From: Hawksworthiomyces lignivorus
Lineage: Eukaryota > Ascomycota > Sordariomycetes > Ophiostomatales > Ophiostomataceae
NCBI GenBank assembly: GCA_002917075.1
Contig: NTMA01000115.1
Location: forward strand, 62,001-126,000
DNA length: 64,000 bases
Direction of reading: 5' to 3'
The notes under the pieces are model-generated. The model made no database searches. It was given only the letters and a program-made list of their open reading frames with translations, and was not told the DNA's origin. The position numbers and the translations under genes were made by a program. Positions 1 to 8,978 of this stretch are shown piece after piece (the stretch's first letter is position 1; each line of letters begins with the position of its first letter).

Positions 1-1
1 G

Positions 2-670
2 ATAGGCTGGGCAATCAGCCGTGGGAAGCTCGCCGCTCCGGAAGACTCAGATGACGACAGCAGCGATGACGGCGACAGCGACACAGCGTCGTCTAGGACG
101 CCCATCGCGTGCGAAACTAGTGCGCTTCTCGATCCCGAGGCCGGCCAGCGCGAAGAAAGCGGAGGAGCGGAGCCGGACGCGCATCCGCCGGAGAGGGGCG
201 GCAAAGAACGCCGCGGTTTGGCGCACCACGTGGGGTATCTCGTTCTTGGGTTTTTGGCAATCTGCCTCGCTGGCTATGTGCTGTCGCATGCCGCAATCAA
301 CATCATCGATGCCGTGGGCATCTCGGAGGTCGTATTCGGCGTCGTTGTCCTCGCCATTGCCACGACGCTGCCTGAGAAATTTGTCGCCGTGGTGAGTGGA
401 AACCGGGGCCACGTTGGCATCCTCGTAGCGAATACCGTCGGCAGCAACATCTTCCTCCTGTCTCTCTGTCTTGGAATTGTCATGCTGGACAGGTCCAGAG
501 AATTCGACGGCGGCGGCGTCGCTGTCCCCGAGCTCGCCGTGCTCTGGGGCACAACGCTCGCGTTTACGCTTACGGTTTGGATTGGCAGCAGGTTTGACCG
601 CTGGATTGGGGGAATTATGTTAATCAGCTATCTCGCTTTCATTATGCTGGAGATAGAGTTACACGCATGA
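2..670 (+). CDS. Sodium/calcium exchanger-family protein, C-terminal part (5' truncated by window edge)
   Basis: The reading frame is open from the first bases of the window to a TGA at 668-670, so only the last 222 residues are present. The first ~70 residues are a hydrophilic acidic linker (runs of D, S and E), as in the cytoplasmic loop between the two halves of CaCA-superfamily exchangers. After it come five hydrophobic segments. The second alpha-repeat is recognisable as GISEVVFGVVVLAIATTLPE followed by NTVGSNIF, the ion-binding signature of Na+/Ca2+ and H+/Ca2+ exchangers. Family knowledge: such proteins move Ca2+ across the plasma, ER or vacuolar membrane in exchange for Na+ or H+. The exact ion and membrane cannot be told from this half. 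The protein ends a few residues after the last membrane segment, so the C-terminus looks complete. Confidence 0.85.
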   Translation: MGWAISRGKLAAPEDSDDDSSDDGDSDTASSRTPIACETSALLDPEAGQREESGGAEPDAHPPERGGKERRGLAHHVGYLVLGFLAICLAGYVLSHAAINIIDAVGISEVVFGVVVLAIATTLPEKFVAVVSGNRGHVGILVANTVGSNIFLLSLCLGIVMLDRSREFDGGGVAVPELAVLWGTTLAFTLTVWIGSRFDRWIGGIMLISYLAFIMLEIELHA

Positions 671-1612
671 AGGCATACGAAGTTCACAAAGCATATTACA
701 CTGTGATCCCTAGGTACCTTACATGGCTGCTGCAGTTGATGTCAACTACCAGCTCCCACCAATTTTCTGATGCACAACTAGCTGCCATTATACTTTTCTA
801 TAACTACCTTTTTCGTATATATTAATGCAACAAGGTTTACGTTCTTGTGGTTAGCCAGTTCCTTATTAGCTAACATAGTTTCTTCTACATCCAGTAACTG
901 TAGTGATTCACCCCTGAATTCCCCCAAGGCCGGTTACTACATCCAATAGATTGATCTCACACCACTGGCCCTCATTAGGCACTAAGCATAATGGCGCACA
1001 AGCTCCAGGGTCCTATACGGTGCTACTAGCAGAGCAGGTTAGTGGCCCTCGTTGCTTTACTTAACGCTGTGTGTCAGCGGTGGGGCTCGCCTCTCCTAAC
1101 GGTAGATCGGTGAGTGGGTCCCCTTCGGGCGCGCGAGAGAAATTTAATTACGCGAACTGGATGTGACGGACAATAGCTTAAACGGATTTCTTACATAGCT
1201 GTCCCGTTTAAACTTTCAGGAGCCTCAAAAAGTATCGCAGCGTCTTCTTCCAAGTCTCCTTCTGCCAACAACACCGCGTCTCTGATTGTTATTATATTCT
1301 GGTCGGCTCTTTTCTCTGTTCCGATTTTATTTCCTTCTTCTCTCTATTCTTTAATAATTGGCCGCCGAACATGGCAACACGCTCGAACCTGATCTTCTCC
1401 TTGCCGTGAGCGGCATCTCTTCACTTCTGTTTCGCTTGCCTTCGTCATCCTGAGCGCTTTGCTTCCTTTCCAAGGGCTTTCTTCTTTTCGTCCTTCTTCT
1501 CGTCTGTCCTTCACTTGGCTTTTATTCTTTTTTTGTCCTCGTCGACGTATCACTGTACCACCGGCGGCAGAATTCTCTTCTAGTTTTGTCTCTTCTCTTT
1601 CAACAAGCCAAT
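671..1612. other. Intergenic: 3' flank of exchanger and GPI13 promoter/leader
   Basis: No credible gene was seen. The last ~270 bases (about 1340-1612) are strongly pyrimidine-rich (CTT/TTC runs), which is typical of a fungal promoter and 5' leader for the downstream GPI13 gene. Confidence 0.6.
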
Positions 1613-4600
1613 ATGGCCCCTCCACCAAATCCTCGCAAAAAGGCGCCCCCTAGCGACTACAAGACCATCGCCGCCCAGTTCGCTGCCGCGAAACGCGCCA
1701 AAGAAGTTGAGGATGCTATCCGTACCGGCCAGGATGTCCGCACAGAGCAGACCCGTGCTAGCGCTTTCGAGCGGCGGCGTGCTGTCCGCGATGCCGCCCT
1801 CATGTCCGCCTACGAGCGCCGCTGGCTGTGGACGGCAGCCTTTTGGCTGTGGCTGCTGGCCGTGCACGCCGCCGGCATCCTCTACTTCACCTCGGGCTTC
1901 CTGCTGACGCGCCTGGTCCTCGACGAGCAGTCGAGCTGCGACGTCAGCCCTCTAGAATCGACCAGCCACGTCTCCTCTGTCGACGGCGGCTGCTGGCACC
2001 CCAAGACCTTTGACCGGGCCGTCGTCGTTCTGATCGACGCCCTCCGCTACGACTTCACGGTGCCCGCCGCCGACAACAGCAGCGCCGAGATCTTCCAAAA
2101 CGCCTTTCCCTTCCTCTACGAGACCGCCGTGGCCCACCCCAGCCAGGCCTTTTTGCGGCCCTTCATCGCCGACCCGCCCACCACGACGCTGCAGCGCCTC
2201 AAGGGCCTCACCACTGGCACCCTGCCGACCTTTATGGACATGGGCAGCAACTTTGCCGGCACTGCCATCGAGGAGGACAACCTGCTGGCACAGCTGCGCA
2301 CCGTCGGCAAGAAGATTGTGCAGCTGGGCGACGACACCTGGGCCGCGCTGTTCCCGGGCTATTTTGAGGCCGACATCAGTCACGCCTACGACAGCTTCAA
2401 CGTCTGGGACCTGCACACTGTCGACAACGGCGTGCTGGAGCACATCTTCCCCCTGGTGGAGGAGGAGGACAAGGACCACAAGCAGTGGGACCTGCTGATC
2501 GGCCACTGCCTGGGCGTCGACCACGCGGGCCACCGCTACGGACCCAACCACCCGGCCATGCGCGACAAGCTGCGGCAGATGGACGCCTTTGTGCGGCGGC
2601 TGGTGGCCGCCATCGACGACGACACACTGCTAGTCGTCATGGGCGACCACGGCATGGACAGCAAGGGCGATCATGGCGGTGAGAGCGACGACGAGGTCGA
2701 GGCCGCCCTGTGGATGTACGCGCGGCGGCCGCTGTTCGGCCGCACCAGCCCCGCGTTCATCTCTCCCCCGCCCACCGCCAAGGAGCGCCCCGTCAACCAG
2801 ATCGACCTCGTGCCCACCCTGGCGCTCCTGCTGGGCGTTCCCATCCCATACAACAGCCTGGGCTGGCCCATCGAGGAGGCCTTTATCGGCCCCGCCGGCG
2901 ACGACTGGGCTAGCCTAGCGGCCGCCGGCGAGGTCACCGCCGCCGCCATCAACCGGTACCAGGCATCGTACTCGGCGGCCCGCGGCACCGAGGAGGCGCC
3001 TTCCTCTTCTTCATCGTCGTCGTCTGGAAACCCGGTGCTGCCTCCCCCCCGCGTCGCGAGCTTGGCCGGGGAGTCCATGCCGGCGGCGGCAAAGAAAGAT
3101 GCCATGGCCGACGCGTTCCGCGCGCTGTCGGCCTACCAGGCGGAGACCCTGCGCATCTGCAAGGGCCTGTGGGCGAACTTTGATGTGCCGGCCATGGTCC
3201 TGGGCATCTGCATCATGGCCTCGGGCGTGGTCGCGCTGCTTCTGTACGCGTCGCGCAGCGGCGACGCAGACGAGGACGTCGCGCTGCTCGAAGACCTGGC
3301 GCTCGACCACGCGGAGCTGCTGCTCGAGCTGCAGGGCGAGCTGGCCGAGGAGCCCGGCGCCAAGAAGGGCGAGGCCGACAAGGAGGACGACCTGCGGCCG
3401 CTAAAGCAGCTGCACCGGTCGCTCGTCCTCGCCGGCCTGCTGGGCGCGCTGCCCGTGCTGGCGGGCGGCGCTGCCTGGTCGGTGGTCAGCGGCGGCGCGG
3501 TGCCGTGGCACGCAGGTGCCGGGTATGCGGCGGTGGCCAGCGCGCTGGCTGTGTCGGCGCGGCTGCTGGGCGCGGGCCAGCGGCGGCTGACGCGGCTGCT
3601 GCCCAGCAGCGCGTGGGGCTGGCTGGCTGCCGTATTCACGGTGGCGCAGTCGGTGGGCTTCGCGTCCAACTCGTACACGATCTGGGAGGACGGGATCCTG
3701 CTGTTTTTCCTGGCGACGTTTGGCGCGGCGGCGGCGGCGGCGTCGCTGCGGCTGGCGCGTCCGGCCGACCGCGCGCTGGGCGCGTACCACGCGGTCGTGT
3801 TTGTGGTGCTGGGCCGGCTGGCGGCGCTGTCGCGGCTCTGCCGCGAGGAGCAGATGCCCTACTGCACGTCGACGTACTACGCGTCGGCCAGCTCGTCGAC
3901 GTCGGCGCCGTGGCAGCTGTCCATCCCCTTTGCCGTGTGCCTGGTGCTGCCCGCCATTGTGCGCGGCTACTACGAGCCGACGCGGTCCTACGAGGGGCTG
4001 GCACCCGTGTGGGTCGGCTTCGTCTTCCGCGGCGGCCTGCTGCTGGCCGCCGTGTACTGGACGCTGGACGCCGCCGACAACGGCGGCTGGTGGACCGGCG
4101 TCGCCGCGCTGCCCGCCGGCGCCGTCAAGACCGCCTCCGTCTACCTGGCGCAGACGGTGCTGGGGCTCGCGCTCGTCGCCGGCACCGTGGCGTTTGTGTG
4201 GTCGGGCCCCTGCGTCGCCGTCTCCGCCCGCGCCGCCCCCGGCGCCACCAGCCGCGCCCAGGTCGCCGTTCTCGGCTACGCCAACGCCCACGGCGCCCGC
4301 TACCTGCTGCTGCCCGTCAACCTGCTCATCGCCGCCGTGCTGCTCTCCAAGCCCATGGGCGGCGGCGCCCTCGCCCTCATGCTCTGGCAGGTGCTCTCCC
4401 TCGTCGAGCTGCTCGACCTGCTCAAGTCGGACGTGCCGGCCGCGCCTCCGCGCGCTGCCGGAACCGGTAGCGCAGACCACGCCGGCGCCACTACTACATC
4501 CGCTGCCGACGATGAGGCGGCGGCCATCGCGGCGGCCAGCACCACCACGACGGCGACGACGGCCGCGTCGCCGTCGGCCGCGTCCATCGCCGTCATCGGC

Positions 4601-5077
4601 CCCGTCGTGCTGGCCATGCTCGGCCAGTTCCACTACTTCACCACCGGTCACCAGGGCACGCTCGCCAGCATCCAGTGGGACAGCGCCTTCATCCCCCTCT
4701 TCTCCGTGCGCTACCCCTGGAGCCCGCTCGTGGTCGTCGCCAACACGTTCCCCGGCCACCTGCTCGCCGCCGCCGCCGTGCCCCTGCTCGTCCTCTGGAA
4801 GACGGGGCCCCGCCGCCGCGGCGGCCTCCTGACCCCCGCCAGCCGCGCCCTCGCCGGCTTCGCCGCCTACTTCGCCGTCGAGGCCCTCTTCACCATGACC
4901 TGGGCCGGCCACCTGCGCCGCCACCTCATGCTCTACCGCGTCTTCAACCCCCGCTTCATGCTGGCCGCCGCCGTGCTGCTGCTCGTCGACGTCGCCGCCG
5001 TCGTGCTGGCCCTCGCCGGGCTGCGGTCCAACACGCTGGCCGTCAGCGAGGTCTTCGGCTGGGTGGACGACTACTGA
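1613..5077 (+). CDS. GPI13: GPI ethanolamine phosphate transferase 3 (Gpi13/PIG-O)
   Basis: Single-exon gene of 1154 aa, the usual size for Gpi13. It adds phosphoethanolamine to the third mannose of the GPI-anchor precursor in the ER, the linkage through which proteins are attached. The ATG at 1613 has A at -3 and gives the family-like start MAPPPNPRKK; the frame is open a little further upstream but only with a non-ATG codon. A membrane segment near residues 70-95 is followed by the luminal alkaline-phosphatase-superfamily domain with IDALRYDF (about residue 140), GHCLGVDHAGHRYGP (about 297) and MGDHGMDSKGDHGG (about 343), which carry the metal ligands. The C-terminal half is a long series of hydrophobic helices. 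GC content is very high, and this creates long false frames on the other strand. Confidence 0.96.
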   Translation: MAPPPNPRKKAPPSDYKTIAAQFAAAKRAKEVEDAIRTGQDVRTEQTRASAFERRRAVRDAALMSAYERRWLWTAAFWLWLLAVHAAGILYFTSGFLLTRLVLDEQSSCDVSPLESTSHVSSVDGGCWHPKTFDRAVVVLIDALRYDFTVPAADNSSAEIFQNAFPFLYETAVAHPSQAFLRPFIADPPTTTLQRLKGLTTGTLPTFMDMGSNFAGTAIEEDNLLAQLRTVGKKIVQLGDDTWAALFPGYFEADISHAYDSFNVWDLHTVDNGVLEHIFPLVEEEDKDHKQWDLLIGHCLGVDHAGHRYGPNHPAMRDKLRQMDAFVRRLVAAIDDDTLLVVMGDHGMDSKGDHGGESDDEVEAALWMYARRPLFGRTSPAFISPPPTAKERPVNQIDLVPTLALLLGVPIPYNSLGWPIEEAFIGPAGDDWASLAAAGEVTAAAINRYQASYSAARGTEEAPSSSSSSSSGNPVLPPPRVASLAGESMPAAAKKDAMADAFRALSAYQAETLRICKGLWANFDVPAMVLGICIMASGVVALLLYASRSGDADEDVALLEDLALDHAELLLELQGELAEEPGAKKGEADKEDDLRPLKQLHRSLVLAGLLGALPVLAGGAAWSVVSGGAVPWHAGAGYAAVASALAVSARLLGAGQRRLTRLLPSSAWGWLAAVFTVAQSVGFASNSYTIWEDGILLFFLATFGAAAAAASLRLARPADRALGAYHAVVFVVLGRLAALSRLCREEQMPYCTSTYYASASSSTSAPWQLSIPFAVCLVLPAIVRGYYEPTRSYEGLAPVWVGFVFRGGLLLAAVYWTLDAADNGGWWTGVAALPAGAVKTASVYLAQTVLGLALVAGTVAFVWSGPCVAVSARAAPGATSRAQVAVLGYANAHGARYLLLPVNLLIAAVLLSKPMGGGALALMLWQVLSLVELLDLLKSDVPAAPPRAAGTGSADHAGATTTSAADDEAAAIAAASTTTTATTAASPSAASIAVIGPVVLAMLGQFHYFTTGHQGTLASIQWDSAFIPLFSVRYPWSPLVVVANTFPGHLLAAAAVPLLVLWKTGPRRRGGLLTPASRALAGFAAYFAVEALFTMTWAGHLRRHLMLYRVFNPRFMLAAAVLLLVDVAAVVLALAGLRSNTLAVSEVFGWVDDY

Positions 5078-5579
5078 AAAGCACTGAAGCCTCAAAGCCC
5101 CCGCATCCTCAAGTTCGGCAGGCAGGCCGCAAGTGGAGAGGAGGATCTGCGAAGATGCAGATGACCTCTGGAGAATTCGATGAAAGCTACAAAATAGAAC
5201 TCTTGTACAAAACTACAACTGCACCCTAATATTTTTTATGTGTATAATGTTTGCTACTTGCGCAACTTCATTTCTTGTAAATCAATAGAAAACTAGATCC
5301 GTATATGGAAGGCAATGAGAGTAAAAAATGAAAATAAAAAGCATTTTTAAACCGGAATATCTTCGTTGGTGATGCATTGCGTGAAGGAGAGTTTTGCTGA
5401 GATATTTCGCGATGACGTCCTCCCGAGGCGCCAGCAGCTCTCTATGGGGAAAAAAAGAAATAGCGGGGCAGCCTCATCTGCCGTTCTAGACCAGACCACC
5501 ACCACGTCTCGTCTGCAAACTTCGGCCGGACAGCTTCGACAGAGTGCCCACACCCGCACAGTAGCACGCAAACGCAATC
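5078..5579. other. Intergenic: GPI13 3' flank and parvulin promoter
   Basis: AT-rich from about 5200 to 5350 (likely 3' UTR and polyadenylation signals of the upstream gene), then a mixed-composition leader. No further gene was seen. Confidence 0.5.
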
Positions 5580-6036
5580 ATGGCGAAGGGAAAAGCCGAC
5601 GCCAAAAAGGGGGGCGACTCGAAGAAGGGCGGCAGCGACAAGAAGGGCGGCGACAAGGACAAGGACGTCAAGGGCGCACAGCAGATCAACGTCCGCCACA
5701 TTCTGGTAAGGGTCGTCCCTGTTTCGGTATCTCATCTGTTCTCTTCACACTCTTCCTGCTCACATCTATTCCTAGTGCGAGAAGCACGCCAAGAAGGAGG
5801 AGGCGCTAGCTAAGATCCGCACAGAGGGCGTCAAGTTCGATGAAGTCGCGCGGACATATTCCGAAGACAAGGCGCGCCAGGGCGGCTCCCTGGGCTGGAA
5901 GCTGCGGGGCAGCCTGGACCCGGCGTTTGAGGCTGTGGCCTTTGGCCTGCCGGCGAGCACGACGGCCAATCCTGTGATCGGCGAGGCCAAGACGTCGTTT
6001 GGGTACCACATCATCATGGTCGAGGGCCGGAAGTGA
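5580..6036 (+). CDS. Par14/Pin4-type parvulin peptidyl-prolyl cis-trans isomerase
   Basis: Two exons, 5580-5705 and 5776-6036, joined over a 70-nt intron (GTAAGG...CCTAG) give 128 aa, close to human Par14 (131 aa). The first ~35 residues are a lysine/glycine-rich basic tail, as in Par14, which in that family mediates nucleic-acid and ribosome association. The rotamase domain follows: the exon junction rebuilds [14 protein letters not shown], then [10 protein letters not shown] and [12 protein letters not shown] at the very end. Without the splice the frame leaves the family sequence straight after RHIL. It lacks a WW domain, so it is the Pin4/Par14 type and not Pin1/Ess1. Family role: prolyl isomerisation, linked to pre-rRNA processing and chromatin. 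Confidence 0.93.
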
Positions 6037-6366
6037 GAACTGTGTTACCACTGATGTCCGTATGCATCGCAACAGCTTATGCGGAAAACCCAGATGTAAA
6101 GACTCTGGCTACACATGCACCAGCAGAAGAATGACGAAGTGCTCAGAAATGGATGGAGTCACAGATTTTGTATTCTACATGAAGAGAGCTTTGAGTTGCA
6201 TGGAATATATTATTGTACATAGTTAAAGAAAAGAAGCCATTGCCCTAAAACTCTATGTCCCTTGGCAGAAATGCTTTTATGAAAATCCACAAGAACGCCA
6301 TTTTTATGTGTACATGTGCCATTTTTGAAGCCATTCCGTCATTTTGTTTTCTACCATGACTTCCCA
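6037..6366. other. Intergenic between convergent genes
   Basis: Tail-to-tail spacer between the parvulin gene (right-facing) and SUV3 (left-facing). It holds 3' UTR-like AT-rich sequence only. Confidence 0.5.
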
Positions 6367-8978
6367 TCAACGCCCATCTGTGGCAGCATTGGTCCCGCTG
6401 GGTTTCTCTTCTGTCGTAAGGTTGCCTGGCGTCGCCGTCGCCGTCGCTGCCGCCTGCGCGTCTTCCTCTTCAGCCGCCGAAGCGCTGTCTTCGCCCTCGC
6501 CGGCCAGGTAGCCGGAGCGCTGCTCGGTCTTCTCGGCCATGATGCGCATGGCGCGGGCGCGGCGCTGGCGGCGCTCGGGCACAAAGGTGAGGCCCTCGAG
6601 GTACTCGGTGATCTTGGCCTCGACGAGGGCCTTGACGTGGAAGGCGAGGGGCTGGCTGGGAAAGACGCCGACGTAGCGGTAGCTGAGCCACAGGTAGAGG
6701 GTGATGGCCTTGTGCAGGGCCTCGAGGTGGACGAGGTAGCGCTCGGGGCCCTCCGGGTAGTCGTGGCGGGTGGCGTCGAGGATCTCGAGGTCGATCTCGG
6801 GGATATCGAGCAGGTGGCCGCCGCTCATGCTGGCGACGCAGCGGGCGAGGGCGGCGAGGACGTCGCGCTGGCCGGGGTCGCGCAGCGAGCAGGGGGCAGC
6901 GATGAAGGTGCAGCGGTCGGCGACGCTGAGCGGGTAGGGCTGGATGATGTCGGCGACCTCGATGCTGTCTTTTGTCGTGCAGAGGCGGAAGCGCGGGCTG
7001 ACCTTGGCGAGCTCGCGCAGGCGCAGCAGCACGAAGCTAAAGGGCGTGTCGGGCGGGAAGTAGCGGGCGAAGCGCTCGACGGCGAACGTGGGCGGCTGGA
7101 TGCCGGCCCACTCGAGCGGCGGCGCCTCCGTCTCGAAGGCGTCGCGCACGACGGGCAGGTCCTCGTCCTCGAGCGTGGCGACGAAGCCGGGGGCGCCCCA
7201 CTTCTTTGGCGGAGGCGGAGAAGTGGCGCTGTCGCCAGCGCCGGTGGCGGCGGCGGAGGCGGTGGCGGCTGCTGCCGCTGTCGCCGCCGTGCTAATAGCC
7301 TGCGAGGCCGTCCGGTAGCGGCCGGCGCGGCCGCCGATCTGCTTGATCTCGGGCACGGTGAGGCGGCGAAAGGCGGCGCCGTCGTGCTTGGTGGCGGTCT
7401 CAAAGACGACGCGCTTGATCTCGAGGTTGAGGCCCATGCCGATGGCGTCGCTGGCCACGAGAAAGTCGTAGTCGTTGTCCGGGTCGTTGAAGAGCGCGGC
7501 CTGCTGGGCGCGCGTCTCGGGCGGCAGCGACCCGTAGACGATGGCGCAGCGGCGTCCCGTCATGGCCTCGATGCCGGCCTTGAGCTGGTGCAGCCCCACG
7601 CGCGTAAACGCCACCACGGCGTCGCCCTTGCGCAGGTTGCCGAAGTCGCCGCGCAGGCTCTCGCGCTGCGTCTGCAGCGCGCTCAGCCGCTCGTAGCGGT
7701 GCACCTCGCACGCGTCGCCCACGCGCGCGCACAGCGCCCGCACCAGGTCCACCGCCCGCTCCTCGCCGCACAGGTGCACCTCGCGCGCCTGCACCCCCAG
7801 GAACGCCTGCGTCCAAGCCCACCCGCGGTCCGGGTCCGCCATCATCTGGATCTCGTCGATCACCGCCACGTCCACGCGCTTGTTGAGCGACGTCATCTCC
7901 ACCGTGCAGCTCTCAAAGTACGTGTCCGCCGTGCCGCCGCCGCTGCCGCTGCCGCCGCCGAGGGGCGCCGCTGCCGACGACCCAGCCGGGTCGCCCGGCG
8001 TCCCGTCGGCCGTGGGGAACCGCTGCTCCTCGCCTGTGATCAGCGCGCACGGCTTGCCCTTTGCCAGGAACCGCGAGTAGATCTCGTGTGCCAGCAGCCG
8101 CAGCGGCCCCGCGTAGATGCCCGTCCGCGCGTTCTCCAGCGCCAGCAGCGCCCGGTACGTCTTGCCCGAGTTGGTCGGCCCCACGTGCAGGTGCACCGTG
8201 CGCTGCATCGTGCGCGTGGCCGGGTACCACTCGTAGGGAAACCGGAAATCCGCGATGCTCTCCTGCAGCGTCGTCACCGCGTGCGGCAGCCGCGCCCGCA
8301 GGATGAAGCTCTGGAACGCGTACCGCAGCTCCTTGTCCAGCCCCGCCGAGTCGCTGCGCACAAACGCGTTGCGCAGGCTCCAGAACAGCGGGTTGTCGCT
8401 CCGCGACACCTGGCCCCGGGTGCTCGCCAGCCGCAGGCTCTGCGCCAGCGCCGCCCGGAACAGCTTCGCCTGCCGGTCCACCTCGCTCTGGCTGTTGAGC
8501 CCAAACGCCAGGAACTCCTTGTGGTCGGCCGTCCACGGCCCCAGCTGCTTCAGCACCTTCATGAAACGGCTCTCGATCAGGGCGCCGAACAAGCTGTATT
8601 TCTTTCGATCCGCCGGAGAGAGGTGGCTACTGCTGCTGCTGCTGCCGCTGCTCTTTCCAGAGGAATGGGAGCCTCGAGCGCGGCCGCCATGCCGGGAGCT
8701 GCTTCTGTCGGACGGAGGAGGGATTGGCTCTTCGAGGTCACGGCGAATGATGTCGAGGCGGCGATCATTGCTGCGGCCAGTCTGTTTCGGAGCTTGTCAG
8801 TCATTTACTCCCCGCTTCTCTTTTCCTCCCCTTCAGGAGAATGCAAGACAGCAAAAAGCTAGAAGCTTACCGTAGGTACTCTACTGATCAAGCCTGGACC
8901 CAGAGAGGTGCTATATTGGCGAATCAGACGAACTGCGCATGGTGACTTCGCCCTGACCGCGTCGAGGAGGGCATTCAT
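6367..8978 (-). CDS. SUV3: ATP-dependent RNA helicase Suv3, mitochondrial
   Basis: Two exons on the reverse strand, 8978-8871 and 8781-6367, give 840 aa. The 89-nt intron has GTAAGC, a CTGAC branch site and CAG; without it the long exon has no in-frame ATG before the conserved core. Exon 1 encodes a textbook presequence of 36 residues rich in R and A with RQYSTS, a likely cleavage site, so import into the matrix is expected. Helicase motifs seen: HVGPTNSGKTY (Walker A, about residue 236), VIDEIQMM (DExH box, about 345) and QIGGRAGRYR (motif VI, about 520). A Suv3-type C-terminal domain follows. An Ala/Ser/Thr-rich insertion sits just after motif VI. Family role: with an exoribonuclease it forms the mitochondrial degradosome that turns over RNA and excised introns. 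Confidence 0.95.

Noticed and set aside
3401..5095. Long reverse-strand frame opposite GPI13
   Set aside because: Low-complexity Gly/Arg/Glu/Val peptide caused by very high GC3 in the true gene, with no family resemblance.
6316..8862. 848-codon forward frame over SUV3
   Set aside because: Low-complexity antisense shadow; the reverse strand has all helicase motifs and a mitochondrial presequence.
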